From assembly GCA_934500835.1 (NCBI GenBank), contig CAKSTR010000012.1:1-64000 (forward strand): DNA of 64,000 nt, given 5' to 3'. The stretch is from an uncultured Paracoccaceae bacterium. Its GTDB lineage: Bacteria; Pseudomonadota; Alphaproteobacteria; Rhodobacterales; Rhodobacteraceae. The notes under the pieces were generated by a model. The model saw nothing but the letters and a program-made list of their open reading frames with translations. It was not told where the DNA came from and did no database searches. Position 1 is the first letter of the stretch. Every line of letters starts with the position of its first letter. The position numbers and the translations under genes were made by a program. Of the stretch, positions 6,981 to 15,065 are shown piece by piece.

Positions 6981-8321
6981 ATGGCCGATATCCTGATCAG
7001 GAACGCCACTGCCGTGGTGACGATGAATGACACCCGCGACGAGATTGCAGGGGGCGATGTGCTGATCCGGGGCGGTGTCATTGCCGCTGTGGGGCGGGGG
7101 CTGGTGGCGCCGGGCGCCGACGTGGTCGAGGCCACGGGATGCGTGGTCACGCCGGGGCTGGTGAACACCCATCACCACCTTTACCAGACGCTGACCCGCG
7201 CCGTGCCGGGCGGGCAGGATGCGCTGCTGTTCGGCTGGCTCAAGACGCTTTACCCGATCTGGTCGCGCTTCGGGCCGGAGGAGATGTTCACCTCGGCGCA
7301 GATCGGGCTGGCCGAACTGGCGCTGACGGGGTGTTCGCTGACCTCGGATCACCTCTACCTTTATCCCAATGGCGCGCGGCTGGAGGACACCATCCATGCC
7401 GCGGCCGAGGTCGGCCTGCGCTTCCACCCCACCCGGGGCGCCATGAGCATTGGCGAATCCGCAGGCGGGCTGCCGCCGGATGCGCTGGTCGAAGGCGAGG
7501 CGGCGATCCTGAAGGACATGGCGCGGGTGGTGGACGCCTTCCACGATGCAAGCGAAGGCGCGATGTGCCGGGTCGGTCTGGCGCCCTGTTCGCCCTTCTC
7601 GGTCAGCCGCGACCTGATGCGCGAGGCCGCCCTGCTGGCGCGCGACAAGGGGGTGATGCTGCACACCCATCTGGCCGAGAATGACGAGGACATTGCCTAT
7701 TCGCTGGCGAAGTTCGGCTGCCGCCCCGGGCAATATGCCGAAGATCTGGGCTGGACCGGTGCGGATGTCTGGCATGCCCATTGCGTCAAGCTGGATAGTT
7801 CGGAAATTGCAATCTTTGCCGGCAGCCTGACTGGGGTTGCCCATTGTCCATGTTCGAATTGTAGATTGGGTTCGGGCATCGCGCCTGTCCGCCACATGCG
7901 CGATTCCGGGGTGCGGGTGGGTCTGGGGGTCGATGGATCGGCCTCGAACGACGCCGGCAACCTGGCCGCCGAGATGCGGATGGCGATGCTTTTGCAGCGG
8001 GTCGCGCGCGGGGCCGATGCGATGGGCGCCCGCGAGGCGCTGGAGATCGCCACGCTGGGCGGCGCGCAGGTGCTGGGGCGCAGCGATTGCGGCAGTCTGC
8101 AGCCGGGACGGCGCGCCGATATCGCCCTGTGGGACATGCGCGGGATCGAGGCCGCGGGATCATGGGACCCGGTCGCGGCACTGGTGCTGTGCGGCCCGCA
8201 AAAAGTGCGCGACCTCTGGGTCGAGGGGCGGCAGATCGTGCGCGGCGGCGTCCTGACCACGCTGGACCTGCCGCTGGCGATCGAGCGGCAGAACCGGCTG
8301 GCGGCGCGGCTGGTGGGTTAG
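6981..8321 (+). CDS. 8-oxoguanine deaminase (amidohydrolase superfamily)
   Basis: 446 aa, ATZ/TRZ (SsnA-like) branch. The active-site pattern is complete: HxH at residues 64 and 66 (VNTHHHLYQ), HTHLAEN (228-234), WHAHC (264-268) and the catalytic Asp in GVDGSASND (about 318). The SDHLYLYPN stretch and overall length match the 8-oxoguanine deaminase family, which hydrolyses 8-oxoguanine to urate for salvage or detoxification of oxidised bases. It is a stand-alone gene between hisN and convergent small genes; no purine catabolic genes adjoin it. Substrate could also be a related pterin or guanine. Confidence 0.82.
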   Translation: MADILIRNATAVVTMNDTRDEIAGGDVLIRGGVIAAVGRGLVAPGADVVEATGCVVTPGLVNTHHHLYQTLTRAVPGGQDALLFGWLKTLYPIWSRFGPEEMFTSAQIGLAELALTGCSLTSDHLYLYPNGARLEDTIHAAAEVGLRFHPTRGAMSIGESAGGLPPDALVEGEAAILKDMARVVDAFHDASEGAMCRVGLAPCSPFSVSRDLMREAALLARDKGVMLHTHLAENDEDIAYSLAKFGCRPGQYAEDLGWTGADVWHAHCVKLDSSEIAIFAGSLTGVAHCPCSNCRLGSGIAPVRHMRDSGVRVGLGVDGSASNDAGNLAAEMRMAMLLQRVARGADAMGAREALEIATLGGAQVLGRSDCGSLQPGRRADIALWDMRGIEAAGSWDPVAALVLCGPQKVRDLWVEGRQIVRGGVLTTLDLPLAIERQNRLAARLVG

Positions 8322-8659
8322 TCTTCGGCCGCGATCCAGCTGCCGTCGGCGGATTTCTTCAGCACCGAGACGAAGGTGCCGACCTCGCTGCCGTCCACGG
8401 TCACATCGACGATGCAGGCGAAGGCGCCGGCATCGGTCTTGCTGCAGACGCCCTGCGGGCTGATCTTCGCCTTCTGCGCCACCTGGTCCTCTTCGGGCGA
8501 GGCGGCATTCGTCACCATGGTCGCGCGGGTGACGCGGATGATTTCGGCCTTCGAGGGGCCGCCGAGGACCACGGAAGGGCCAAGGAAGACATAGGCCGCG
8601 CCGGCGCCGGCAATCAGCAGGAGGAGGATGAGGTTCAGGAACTTGCGCAACTTTGACAC
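8318..8659 (-). CDS. Small membrane-anchored protein, hypothetical
   Basis: 113 aa. One N-terminal hydrophobic helix (FLNLILLLLIAGAGAAYVFL) followed by a periplasmic domain of about 85 residues with two cysteines (VCSKTDAGAFACIVDV) that could form a disulfide. No family recognised. GTG start at 8659; a TTG three codons later has better spacing from GAAAGG and is an alternative start. The stop codon overlaps that of the convergent deaminase gene. Confidence 0.65.
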   Translation of the reverse strand: MSKLRKFLNLILLLLIAGAGAAYVFLGPSVVLGGPSKAEIIRVTRATMVTNAASPEEDQVAQKAKISPQGVCSKTDAGAFACIVDVTVDGSEVGTFVSVLKKSADGSWIAAED

Positions 8660-8713
8660 CTTTCGGACAGGTCCGGTCTGCCGGGCCTAGCCTGCCCGCG
8701 TCGGGCGCACAAG

Positions 8714-9169
8714 TTAACGGCGCGCGGGAAAGCCGATCAGAGCGGTCAGCAGAAGGACGAGGCCGCCGCCCCAGGCCATGGCGCCGGTCCCCAGAAGCTC
8801 GGGGATGCGGGGCAGAAGGTCGCCGATGTTCTGGGCGCTGGGCACCGGCAGGCCGAAGGCCGCGACCTGATCGCGCATTTTCACCGCGCCATAGACCACC
8901 ATGGCAACCGCGCCGCCGCCCGCAAGGAAGGCCAGCGCCCGTGACGGTGCGCCAAGAATGGCCAGCACAAGGAACAGCGCGGCAAGGGCGAAGGTGGCAA
9001 GGAAGGCCAGCAGCTCTGGCGCGTCGCTGGCCATTTTCTGCACCTGCTCGACCGTGGGATCGAGATGCCTGATCACGTCCCAGGGGGTCGTGCCGGGTGC
9101 CGCGACCAGCCATGGCAGGAACAGCCCCGCAACCATGGCAAGGGCGGCAAGGATGGCGATGGCACGCAT
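8714..9169 (-). CDS. Multi-pass membrane protein, hypothetical
   Basis: 151 aa with about four hydrophobic segments (AIAILAALAMVAGLFLPWLV; FLATFALAALFLVLAIL; ALAFLAGGGAVAMVVYG; GGGLVLLLTALIGF). The first loop, PWLVAAPGTTPWDVIRHLDP, has the look of small membrane proteins with a conserved PW turn. Function unknown. The ATG at 9169 follows AAGGA; the longer in-frame extension is low-complexity and lacks a start context. Confidence 0.65.
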   Translation of the reverse strand: MRAIAILAALAMVAGLFLPWLVAAPGTTPWDVIRHLDPTVEQVQKMASDAPELLAFLATFALAALFLVLAILGAPSRALAFLAGGGAVAMVVYGAVKMRDQVAAFGLPVPSAQNIGDLLPRIPELLGTGAMAWGGGLVLLLTALIGFPARR

Positions 9170-9343
9170 GGTCTGGTCCTTTTTCCTTGCTCCCGCCCGC
9201 TCGGGGGCGGCCGGAGTTTCGCGCAAGATTGCGACCGGGCCTGCCGTGCCGCAAGGGGAATTCCCCTGCGGGTGAGGATTTCCCCCTTTGCCCCGGCGGC
9301 CTTGCGGGGCTATCCCGATGACATCGGGCAAGGGAGAATGGCA

Positions 9344-9970
9344 ATGCGGGGCATTTCCGGGGCGGCGTTTTCGGCGGGGTTGGCACTGGTGGCCGCGCTG
9401 TCACAGGCCAGCCCGGCCCGGGCGGAGCCTGCGCCCGAGGTGACCGGCAACTGGGCCGGCCCCTCGAACCAGGGGTTCTACTTCCGCGCGGCGCTGGAGC
9501 AATCCGCCCCCGACAGCGTCAGCCTGCTGATCTGGAACGGCAACGATGCGGTGCCGGCGCGTGCCGGCGAGCCGGCGTTGAACGTGCCCGAATTCGCGCT
9601 TTCCGCCTTTGTCCGGGCGCAGGGCCTGCAACTGGTCGAGGATGCCGATGGCACCACGCTTCAGGTTGTGACCGATTTCGCCGATGAGGTGGCCGAGGGG
9701 CGCGAGGTCGTCTCGATCCAGTTTCTGGATTTCCAGTATACGGTCGTGGGCTATTCGCACCATTCCGAGGAATATGCCGAGGGCGGCGGGACCATTCCCT
9801 ATGCCTGCGACATCGATTTCCGCGGCGGCAAGGTGACCGAGAACGGCACCACCCGCGACCTGCCGGCGATGGATTTCGAGGCGACGAATGCCAGCGGCTG
9901 GCACTTTGCGGTGGCCTTCGACCGGGGCTGGTGCGGGATCGACGATCCGGGCGATGGCGACGCCGGTTGA
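9344..9970 (+). CDS. Secreted/periplasmic hypothetical protein
   Basis: 208 aa. Sec signal peptide (MRGISGAAFSAGLALVAALS, predicted cleavage after SPARA). The mature part is acidic, contains two cysteines (PYACDIDF and RGWCGIDD) and has no recognised domain. The ATG at 9344 is preferred over one two codons earlier because AGGGAG is 7 nt upstream. Followed 31 bp later by the RraB-like gene on the same strand. Confidence 0.65.
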   Translation: MRGISGAAFSAGLALVAALSQASPARAEPAPEVTGNWAGPSNQGFYFRAALEQSAPDSVSLLIWNGNDAVPARAGEPALNVPEFALSAFVRAQGLQLVEDADGTTLQVVTDFADEVAEGREVVSIQFLDFQYTVVGYSHHSEEYAEGGGTIPYACDIDFRGGKVTENGTTRDLPAMDFEATNASGWHFAVAFDRGWCGIDDPGDGDAG

Positions 9971-10001
9971 GATGCCGTCCGCGACCGCGTAGAAGGGCTG
10001 C

Positions 10002-10319
10002 ATGAGCCACAATTACGCCGCCCAGAAACGCGAGACCTATGACACCTTCCGCCAGTCGAAGGGTGTGAAGCTGCCGGAAAAGGCCGTCGTCGACTTCGCC
10101 TTCTTCGTCGAGGAGAACGATGCCGACTGGGCGGGCTTCGAGAAGGCGCTGCAAGCCAAGGGCTACCGCGTCAAGCGGCTGAAGGACGGCGAGACGGTGA
10201 TCGCCTCGATCGGGCCGGTCGACATCACTGCCGATGAGGTCTGGCGCTGGGAATCCCGGGCGACCGAGATTGCGCTGTCCTTCGACTTCTACCCCGACGG
10301 CTGGGAACTGGACCTGTAG
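10002..10319 (+). CDS. RraB-like ribonuclease E inhibitor family protein
   Basis: 105 aa, the size of RraB-family proteins. The sequence shows FFVEENDADWAGFEKALQAK, then GYRVKR and FDFYPDGWELDL, the acidic pattern of the family. In E. coli RraB binds RNase E and dampens mRNA decay; whether this homologue does so here is unknown. AGAAGGG ribosome binding site upstream. Convergent with the flavin reductase gene, whose stop lies 3 bp away. Confidence 0.75.
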   Translation: MSHNYAAQKRETYDTFRQSKGVKLPEKAVVDFAFFVEENDADWAGFEKALQAKGYRVKRLKDGETVIASIGPVDITADEVWRWESRATEIALSFDFYPDGWELDL

Positions 10320-10322
10320 CAG

Positions 10323-10931
10323 CTATTGCCACTCGGGCAGGTCTTCCAGAACGAACTGCCGGTCGCTGGTGACGTAATTGTCGGCATGCAGCCGGGCAAT
10401 GGGCTGATAGGTCGCCGGGTCGACATAGCGGCCATTGGCATCCAGACAGCGGTCCTGCACGAACATCTGCACCACGCGGCCAAGGATGATGGCGCGGCGG
10501 GGGTAGTCGATGATCTGCTCGACCCGGCATTCCATGGCGCAGGGCGCCTCGGCGATGCGCGGGGCGCCGACTTGCCGGGCCGGGGCGGTGGTCAGGCCCG
10601 CCATCGCCACCTCGTCCGTGCCGGGGGGATAGTCGCGGCCCGTCACCAGCATGGCTTCGGCAATCGGCATGTCGACCATATGCACGATGAACTCGCCCGT
10701 GCGGCGCAGGTTGGCGACGGTATCTTTCGGCGTGCCGTCGGGACGCGGCTGGACGCCGATGATCAGGATCGGCGGCTCATGCGAGAAGACATTGAAAAAG
10801 CTCATCGGGGCGGCGTTCGGGCTGCCATCCTCATTCGCGGTGGAGACCAGCGCGATGGGGCGGGGGCCGACGAAGTTGGTCAGCAGGCGATAGCGGTCGG
10901 AGTCGGGCAGGGCCGTGAAGTCGAAGTCCAT
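10323..10931 (-). CDS. Flavin reductase family (FMN-binding split barrel) protein
   Basis: 202 aa. PRPIALVSTANEDGSPNAAP near the N-terminus, then SFFNVFSHEPP and FIVHMVD, are the FMN-binding signatures of DIM6/NTAB flavin reductases. These give reduced flavin to partner monooxygenases or carry FMN themselves. It is the last gene of a seven-gene minus-strand operon (17665 to 10323) and follows the ATPase gene with a 1-bp gap, so it probably works in the catabolic route served by the transporter. No partner flavin monooxygenase is in the operon. Confidence 0.83.
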   Translation of the reverse strand: MDFDFTALPDSDRYRLLTNFVGPRPIALVSTANEDGSPNAAPMSFFNVFSHEPPILIIGVQPRPDGTPKDTVANLRRTGEFIVHMVDMPIAEAMLVTGRDYPPGTDEVAMAGLTTAPARQVGAPRIAEAPCAMECRVEQIIDYPRRAIILGRVVQMFVQDRCLDANGRYVDPATYQPIARLHADNYVTSDRQFVLEDLPEWQ

Positions 10932-10932
10932 C

Positions 10933-11883
10933 TCAGTCCTTTACGGCATGGCAGGCAATGCGGGTGCCGTTGGGGCGGTCCCGCAGGACGGGGCGTTCCT
11001 TGCGGCAGATCTCGGTTGCCAGCGGGCAGCGCGGGTTGAAGGCGCACCCCGGCGGCATGCGCAGCGGGCTGGGGATCTCGAATGCCTGCGGCTCGCGGTC
11101 GCGTTGCGGGGCATCGACATTGGGCACCGTCGCCATCAACTGCCGGGTATAGGGATGGGCGGGGTCGCTGAACAGCACTTCCGCCGGGCCTTCCTCGACC
11201 AGCCGGCCCAGATACATGATGCCCAGCCGGTCGGCCATGAAGCGTACGACGGCAAGGTTGTGGCTGATGAAAAGATAGGTCAGGCCAAGTCGGTCCTGCA
11301 GGTCGCGCAACAGGTTCAGCACCTGCGCCTGCACCGAGACATCCAGCGCCGAGGTCGGCTCGTCCAGCAGGAGAAGGTCCGAGTCGCCCGCCAGGGCGCG
11401 GGCAATGGCGATGCGCTGGCGCTGCCCGCCCGAGAATTCATGCGGGTATTTCACCGCATCCGCTGGGGTCAGGCCGACGGTCTCCAGCAGTTCGGCCACC
11501 CGCGCGCGGCGGGCGGCGGCGTCCATCCCCTTCGCCATCGGTTCCGCGATGGAGCGGCCGATGCGCCAGCGGGCGTTCAGGCTGCCGACCGGGTCCTGAA
11601 ACACCATCTGGATGCGGACGGGTTCGCCCTTGTCACCCTGCAACAGCACCTCGCCCTGCGACGGGGTGTCCAGGCCGGCGACCATCCGTGTCAGCGTGGA
11701 CTTTCCGCAGCCGGATTCGCCGACGATGGCAAAGGTCGTGCCGCGGTCCACGGCGAAGCTGACGTCATCCACCGCCCGCACCGTGCGTTTGGGCGACCCG
11801 GTCAGCAGGCGCTGCACCATTGGGGCCGAGACGTCGAAGCTGCGCCCGAGATGGTTGACCGAAATCAGCGGTGCCGCCTGCAT
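10933..11883 (-). CDS. Oligopeptide-type ABC transporter ATP-binding protein (DppF/OppF-like)
   Basis: 316 aa. Walker A GESGCGKST, Q-loop FQDPVGSLNAR, signature SGGQRQRIAIARALA, Walker B LLLLDEP, and the C-terminal oligopeptide/dipeptide extension with cysteines (CAFNPRCPLATEICRKERPV) seen in Dpp/OppDF, where it may bind an Fe-S cluster. Pairs with the ATPase at 16676-17665. Start ATG at 11883 overlaps the upstream stop as TGATG; a GTG one codon earlier is possible. Confidence 0.92.
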   Translation of the reverse strand: MQAAPLISVNHLGRSFDVSAPMVQRLLTGSPKRTVRAVDDVSFAVDRGTTFAIVGESGCGKSTLTRMVAGLDTPSQGEVLLQGDKGEPVRIQMVFQDPVGSLNARWRIGRSIAEPMAKGMDAAARRARVAELLETVGLTPADAVKYPHEFSGGQRQRIAIARALAGDSDLLLLDEPTSALDVSVQAQVLNLLRDLQDRLGLTYLFISHNLAVVRFMADRLGIMYLGRLVEEGPAEVLFSDPAHPYTRQLMATVPNVDAPQRDREPQAFEIPSPLRMPPGCAFNPRCPLATEICRKERPVLRDRPNGTRIACHAVKD

Positions 11884-13082
11884 CACACGGCCCCCGGCCC
11901 GGTATAGCGCCCGGCCTCGGCCACGATGCGCCCGGATTTGACGACGGCGGCGCGGGCGGGGCGATCCACCAGCACCTGCGCGCGGTTCTCGCCCTCGATC
12001 AGCACAAGGCTGCCCTCGCAGCCGGGGCGCAGCCCATAATCCCGCAATTCCAGCAGTTCGGCCCCGCGCCTGGTGCCCATGTCCAGACAGGCCAGCAGCT
12101 CGGCATCGGTCCGGCTCCAGTTGCGGAACGAGAACAGCCAGCAGCGGTCCAGCATGTCGCCATTGCCATGCGGGTTCCAGGTGTCGCGGATCGAATCCGA
12201 GGCCAGCGCGCAGGGCACGCCCCTTGCGGCCAGATCCAGCATCGGCGGGAAGGCGATTTCGCCCGGCACGGCCGAGATGATGCCGATCTTCAGCCTGGCC
12301 AGCCGCTCGATCATCGTGCTGACCTTGGTGGCGGGGCCATCGCCCAGACAGAAGGCATGGCTGACGACGACGCGGCCCTGCATTCCCAAGGCCTCGGTCC
12401 GGTCACAGATCAGGCCCATCTCGTAAAGGCCAAGCTCTCCGGGTTCGTGCAGGTGGATGTCGATCTTGGCGGACTTGCGGTCGGCGATGCCGAAGATGGT
12501 GTCGAGATGCCCCTTGGGGTCGCCGTCGATGGTGCCGGGGTCGATGCCGCCAACGACGGAACAGCCCTCATCCATCGCCGCCTCCATCAGCGCGGCGCAG
12601 CCCGGGTCGATCATCATGCCTTCCTGCGGGAAGGCGACCAGTTCCAGCCCGACGGCCTCTTTCATCTTCTCCCATGCCGCCAGCACGCCATGCAGGTTGT
12701 CGAGGCGATAACCGGTCGAGATGTCGATATGGCTGCGGATATGGGTGGAGCCCATCGCCACGCATTGCCGCATCAGCCGGCCCGAGCGGTCCTCGACGCT
12801 CCACGGCAGATTCTTGCGGATCTCGACCTCGTTGTCGATCATGGCGCGCAGACCGGCAGGGACGTTGATCGAGTGCCAGGGCAGGCCCCAGAGGATCTTG
12901 TCCAGATGGACATGCGGCTCCACGAAGGGGGCGATGGCGATGGCGCCCCTGCCATCATGCACGGGCGTGCCCGCCGGCGCGGTCAGCGCGGGGCCGATGG
13001 CGGCGATGCGGCCGCCGGTGATCAGGATATCGGCGGGGGCGCCATCCTCGGGGCGGACGTTCTTGATCAGCAGGTCGGACAT
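11883..13082 (-). CDS. Amidohydrolase family protein, cytosine-deaminase-like
   Basis: 399 aa. The metal site starts with FVEPHVHLDK (H-V-H, about residues 55-57), as in CodA-type cytosine/isocytosine deaminases, with IDIHLHEPGE, VVSHAFCLG and LASDSIRDTWNP supplying later ligands. It sits inside an oligopeptide-type ABC operon between the permease and second ATPase genes, so it probably deaminates or hydrolyses the imported nitrogen heterocycle or amide. Exact substrate unknown. Its neighbours suggest regulation by the GntR protein at 17785. Confidence 0.82.
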   Translation of the reverse strand: MSDLLIKNVRPEDGAPADILITGGRIAAIGPALTAPAGTPVHDGRGAIAIAPFVEPHVHLDKILWGLPWHSINVPAGLRAMIDNEVEIRKNLPWSVEDRSGRLMRQCVAMGSTHIRSHIDISTGYRLDNLHGVLAAWEKMKEAVGLELVAFPQEGMMIDPGCAALMEAAMDEGCSVVGGIDPGTIDGDPKGHLDTIFGIADRKSAKIDIHLHEPGELGLYEMGLICDRTEALGMQGRVVVSHAFCLGDGPATKVSTMIERLARLKIGIISAVPGEIAFPPMLDLAARGVPCALASDSIRDTWNPHGNGDMLDRCWLFSFRNWSRTDAELLACLDMGTRRGAELLELRDYGLRPGCEGSLVLIEGENRAQVLVDRPARAAVVKSGRIVAEAGRYTGPGAV

Positions 13083-13092
13083 GAGGGCCCCC

Positions 13093-14016
13093 TTATTTCA
13101 GGCGCGGGTTCAGGGCATCCCTGAGCCAGTCGCCGAAGATGTTGACGGAAAGAACCAGAAGCACCAGCGCAAGCCCCGGGAACATGGCGATCCACCATTC
13201 CCCCGACAGCAGAAGGTCATTGCCGACCCGGATCAGCGCGCCCAGCGAGGGCTGCGTCGGCGGCATGCCAAGGCCAAGGAACGACAGGATCGCCTCGGTC
13301 AGGATGGCGACGCCAAGGCCAAGGGTGGCAAGGATGATCACCGGGCCAAGCGTGTTGGGCAGCACATGGGTGAAAAGGATTTTCAGGCCCGACACGCGCG
13401 ACAGCCGGGCGGCGGCGGCGTAATCCTTGTTCTTCTCGATCATGGTGGCGGCGCGCACGGTGCGGGCGAACTGCACCCAGTCGGCGATGCCGATGGCGAA
13501 GATCACCACATAGAACCGCGTCATCTCGCGCAAGTCGGGGGGCATCGTCGCCTTGGCCACGCCGTCAATGAAGAAGGCGACCATGATGGTTGGAAACGAG
13601 AGCTGCACATCGCCAAGCCGCATGATCAGCGCATCGATCCAGCCGCCGCACCAGCCCGCAATCAGCCCCAGGGTGACGCCGATCACCACCGACAGGCAAA
13701 CCGCCGCCACGCCGACCGCGATCGAGATCCGCATGCCGTAGAAGATCGTCGACAGCACGTCGCGGCCCTGCTCGTCGGTGCCAAGGGGGTAGGTGGCCAT
13801 GCCGCCATCGATCCAGACCGGCGGAAGCCGGGAATCCATCAGGTTCAGCGTGGCCGGGTCAAAGGGCGTATGCGGCGCGATCAGGGGTGCTGCCACGGCG
13901 CAGATCACCATGATCAGCAGAAGGGTCGCCGCCACCATTGCCGGCGGGGACTGGCGGAAGCGCCAGACCAGATCGCTGTCCAATGCGCTGCGCAGACGGG
14001 CGGAGGTCTTGCTCAT
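13093..14016 (-). CDS. Oligopeptide-type ABC transporter permease (DppC-like)
   Basis: 307 aa, six predicted TM helices with the DppC N-terminal domain (LLIMVICAVAAPLIAPHTPF), the YPLGTDEQGRDVLSTIFYG motif universal in this family, and the EAA cytoplasmic loop around AARLSRVSGLKILFTHVLPN. Start ATG at 14016 overlaps the DppB stop codon as ATGA; longer in-frame sequence upstream is antisense-like and rejected. Confidence 0.92.
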   Translation of the reverse strand: MSKTSARLRSALDSDLVWRFRQSPPAMVAATLLLIMVICAVAAPLIAPHTPFDPATLNLMDSRLPPVWIDGGMATYPLGTDEQGRDVLSTIFYGMRISIAVGVAAVCLSVVIGVTLGLIAGWCGGWIDALIMRLGDVQLSFPTIMVAFFIDGVAKATMPPDLREMTRFYVVIFAIGIADWVQFARTVRAATMIEKNKDYAAAARLSRVSGLKILFTHVLPNTLGPVIILATLGLGVAILTEAILSFLGLGMPPTQPSLGALIRVGNDLLLSGEWWIAMFPGLALVLLVLSVNIFGDWLRDALNPRLK

Positions 14017-14978
14017 TTGCGGCGCATCCTTGGGTCGATGAAGAGATAGATCATGTCCACCGTCAGGTTGATCATGGCGAAGCCGAAGCCGACCAGCGCC
14101 AGATAGGCCGCCATGACCGGGAAATCGGCATATTCGATGGCCTGAAGGATCAGAAGGCCAAGGCCCGGCCACTGGAACACCGCCTCGCAGACGATGGCGA
14201 AGGCGATCAGCGACCCGATCTGCAGCCCGACCACCGTCACGACCGGCAGAAGCGAGTTGCGCAAGGCGTGGCGCAGGTGCACCGCCCGGTCAGGCAGGCC
14301 GCGGGCACGGGCGAACTTGATGAAATCGGCGCGCAGCACCTCCTGCATCTCGCCCTGCACCAGCCGCATGATCATCGAGATCTGAAAGACCGCCAGCGTC
14401 AGCACCGGCATGATCAGCGCCTTGCGCCCGGTATCGGTCAGAAGGCCGGTGGACCACCAGCCAAGCTGCACCACCTCGCCGCGCCCGAAGGCGGACAGCC
14501 AGCGCAGCTCGACCGAGAAGATCAGGATCAGCAGCATCCCGAGCAGGAATTGCGGCACCGAGATGCCGACCAGCGAGACGGTTTGCAGGATGCGCGACAG
14601 GACGCCCCTGGGCCGCAGCGCGCAATAGACGCCCATCGGAACGCCAACGGACAGGGCCAGCACGGTGGCGCACAGAACCAACTCGACCGTGGCGGGCATC
14701 CGCGACAGGATCAGCTCCAGCACCGGCAGGCGGTTGCGGTAGGAAATGCCGAAATCGCCCACGACGGCGCGTTCCAGGAAATGCCAGAACTGCACCCAGG
14801 TGGGCTGGTCCAGCCCCAGGGCGCGGCGCAGCGCGTCCCGCTCCTCAAGCGTCGCGTTGACGCCAAGGATGTTGTTCACCGGGTCGCCCAGGTAGTTGAA
14901 GATCAGGAAGGACAGCGCAGCCACGACCAGCATCACCAGAAGGACGCTGCCAAGACGGCGGAGGACGATTGTGATCAT
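14013..14978 (-). CDS. Oligopeptide-type ABC transporter permease (DppB-like)
   Basis: 321 aa, six TM helices. The N-terminal LRRLGSVLLVMLVVAALSFL leads into a periplasmic loop with the family GDPVNNILG segment, and the EAA loop DFIKFARARGLPDRAVHLRH is followed by ALRNSLLPV. It forms the heterodimeric channel with the DppC-like protein. Separated from the binding-protein gene by a terminator-like hairpin that should lower its expression relative to the binding protein. Confidence 0.92.
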   Translation of the reverse strand: MITIVLRRLGSVLLVMLVVAALSFLIFNYLGDPVNNILGVNATLEERDALRRALGLDQPTWVQFWHFLERAVVGDFGISYRNRLPVLELILSRMPATVELVLCATVLALSVGVPMGVYCALRPRGVLSRILQTVSLVGISVPQFLLGMLLILIFSVELRWLSAFGRGEVVQLGWWSTGLLTDTGRKALIMPVLTLAVFQISMIMRLVQGEMQEVLRADFIKFARARGLPDRAVHLRHALRNSLLPVVTVVGLQIGSLIAFAIVCEAVFQWPGLGLLILQAIEYADFPVMAAYLALVGFGFAMINLTVDMIYLFIDPRMRRK

Positions 14979-15008
14979 CGCTGGCTTTCGGCTGGAAGAG
15001 GCTGCGGA

Positions 15009-15057
15009 AAGAAAAAGGCTCCGGAGGCGGCACCGGGGAGATCACCGCCGCCGGAGC
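15009..15057 (-). terminator. Intra-operon terminator/attenuator after binding-protein gene
   Basis: On the minus strand a long stem (GCTCCGGCGGCGG pairing with CCGCCTCCGGAGC) is followed by CTTTTTCTTT. It lies between the solute-binding-protein stop (15066) and the DppB start (14978). Position within the operon suggests partial termination that raises the binding protein above the channel subunits. Confidence 0.75.
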
Positions 15058-15065
15058 AGGGGGGA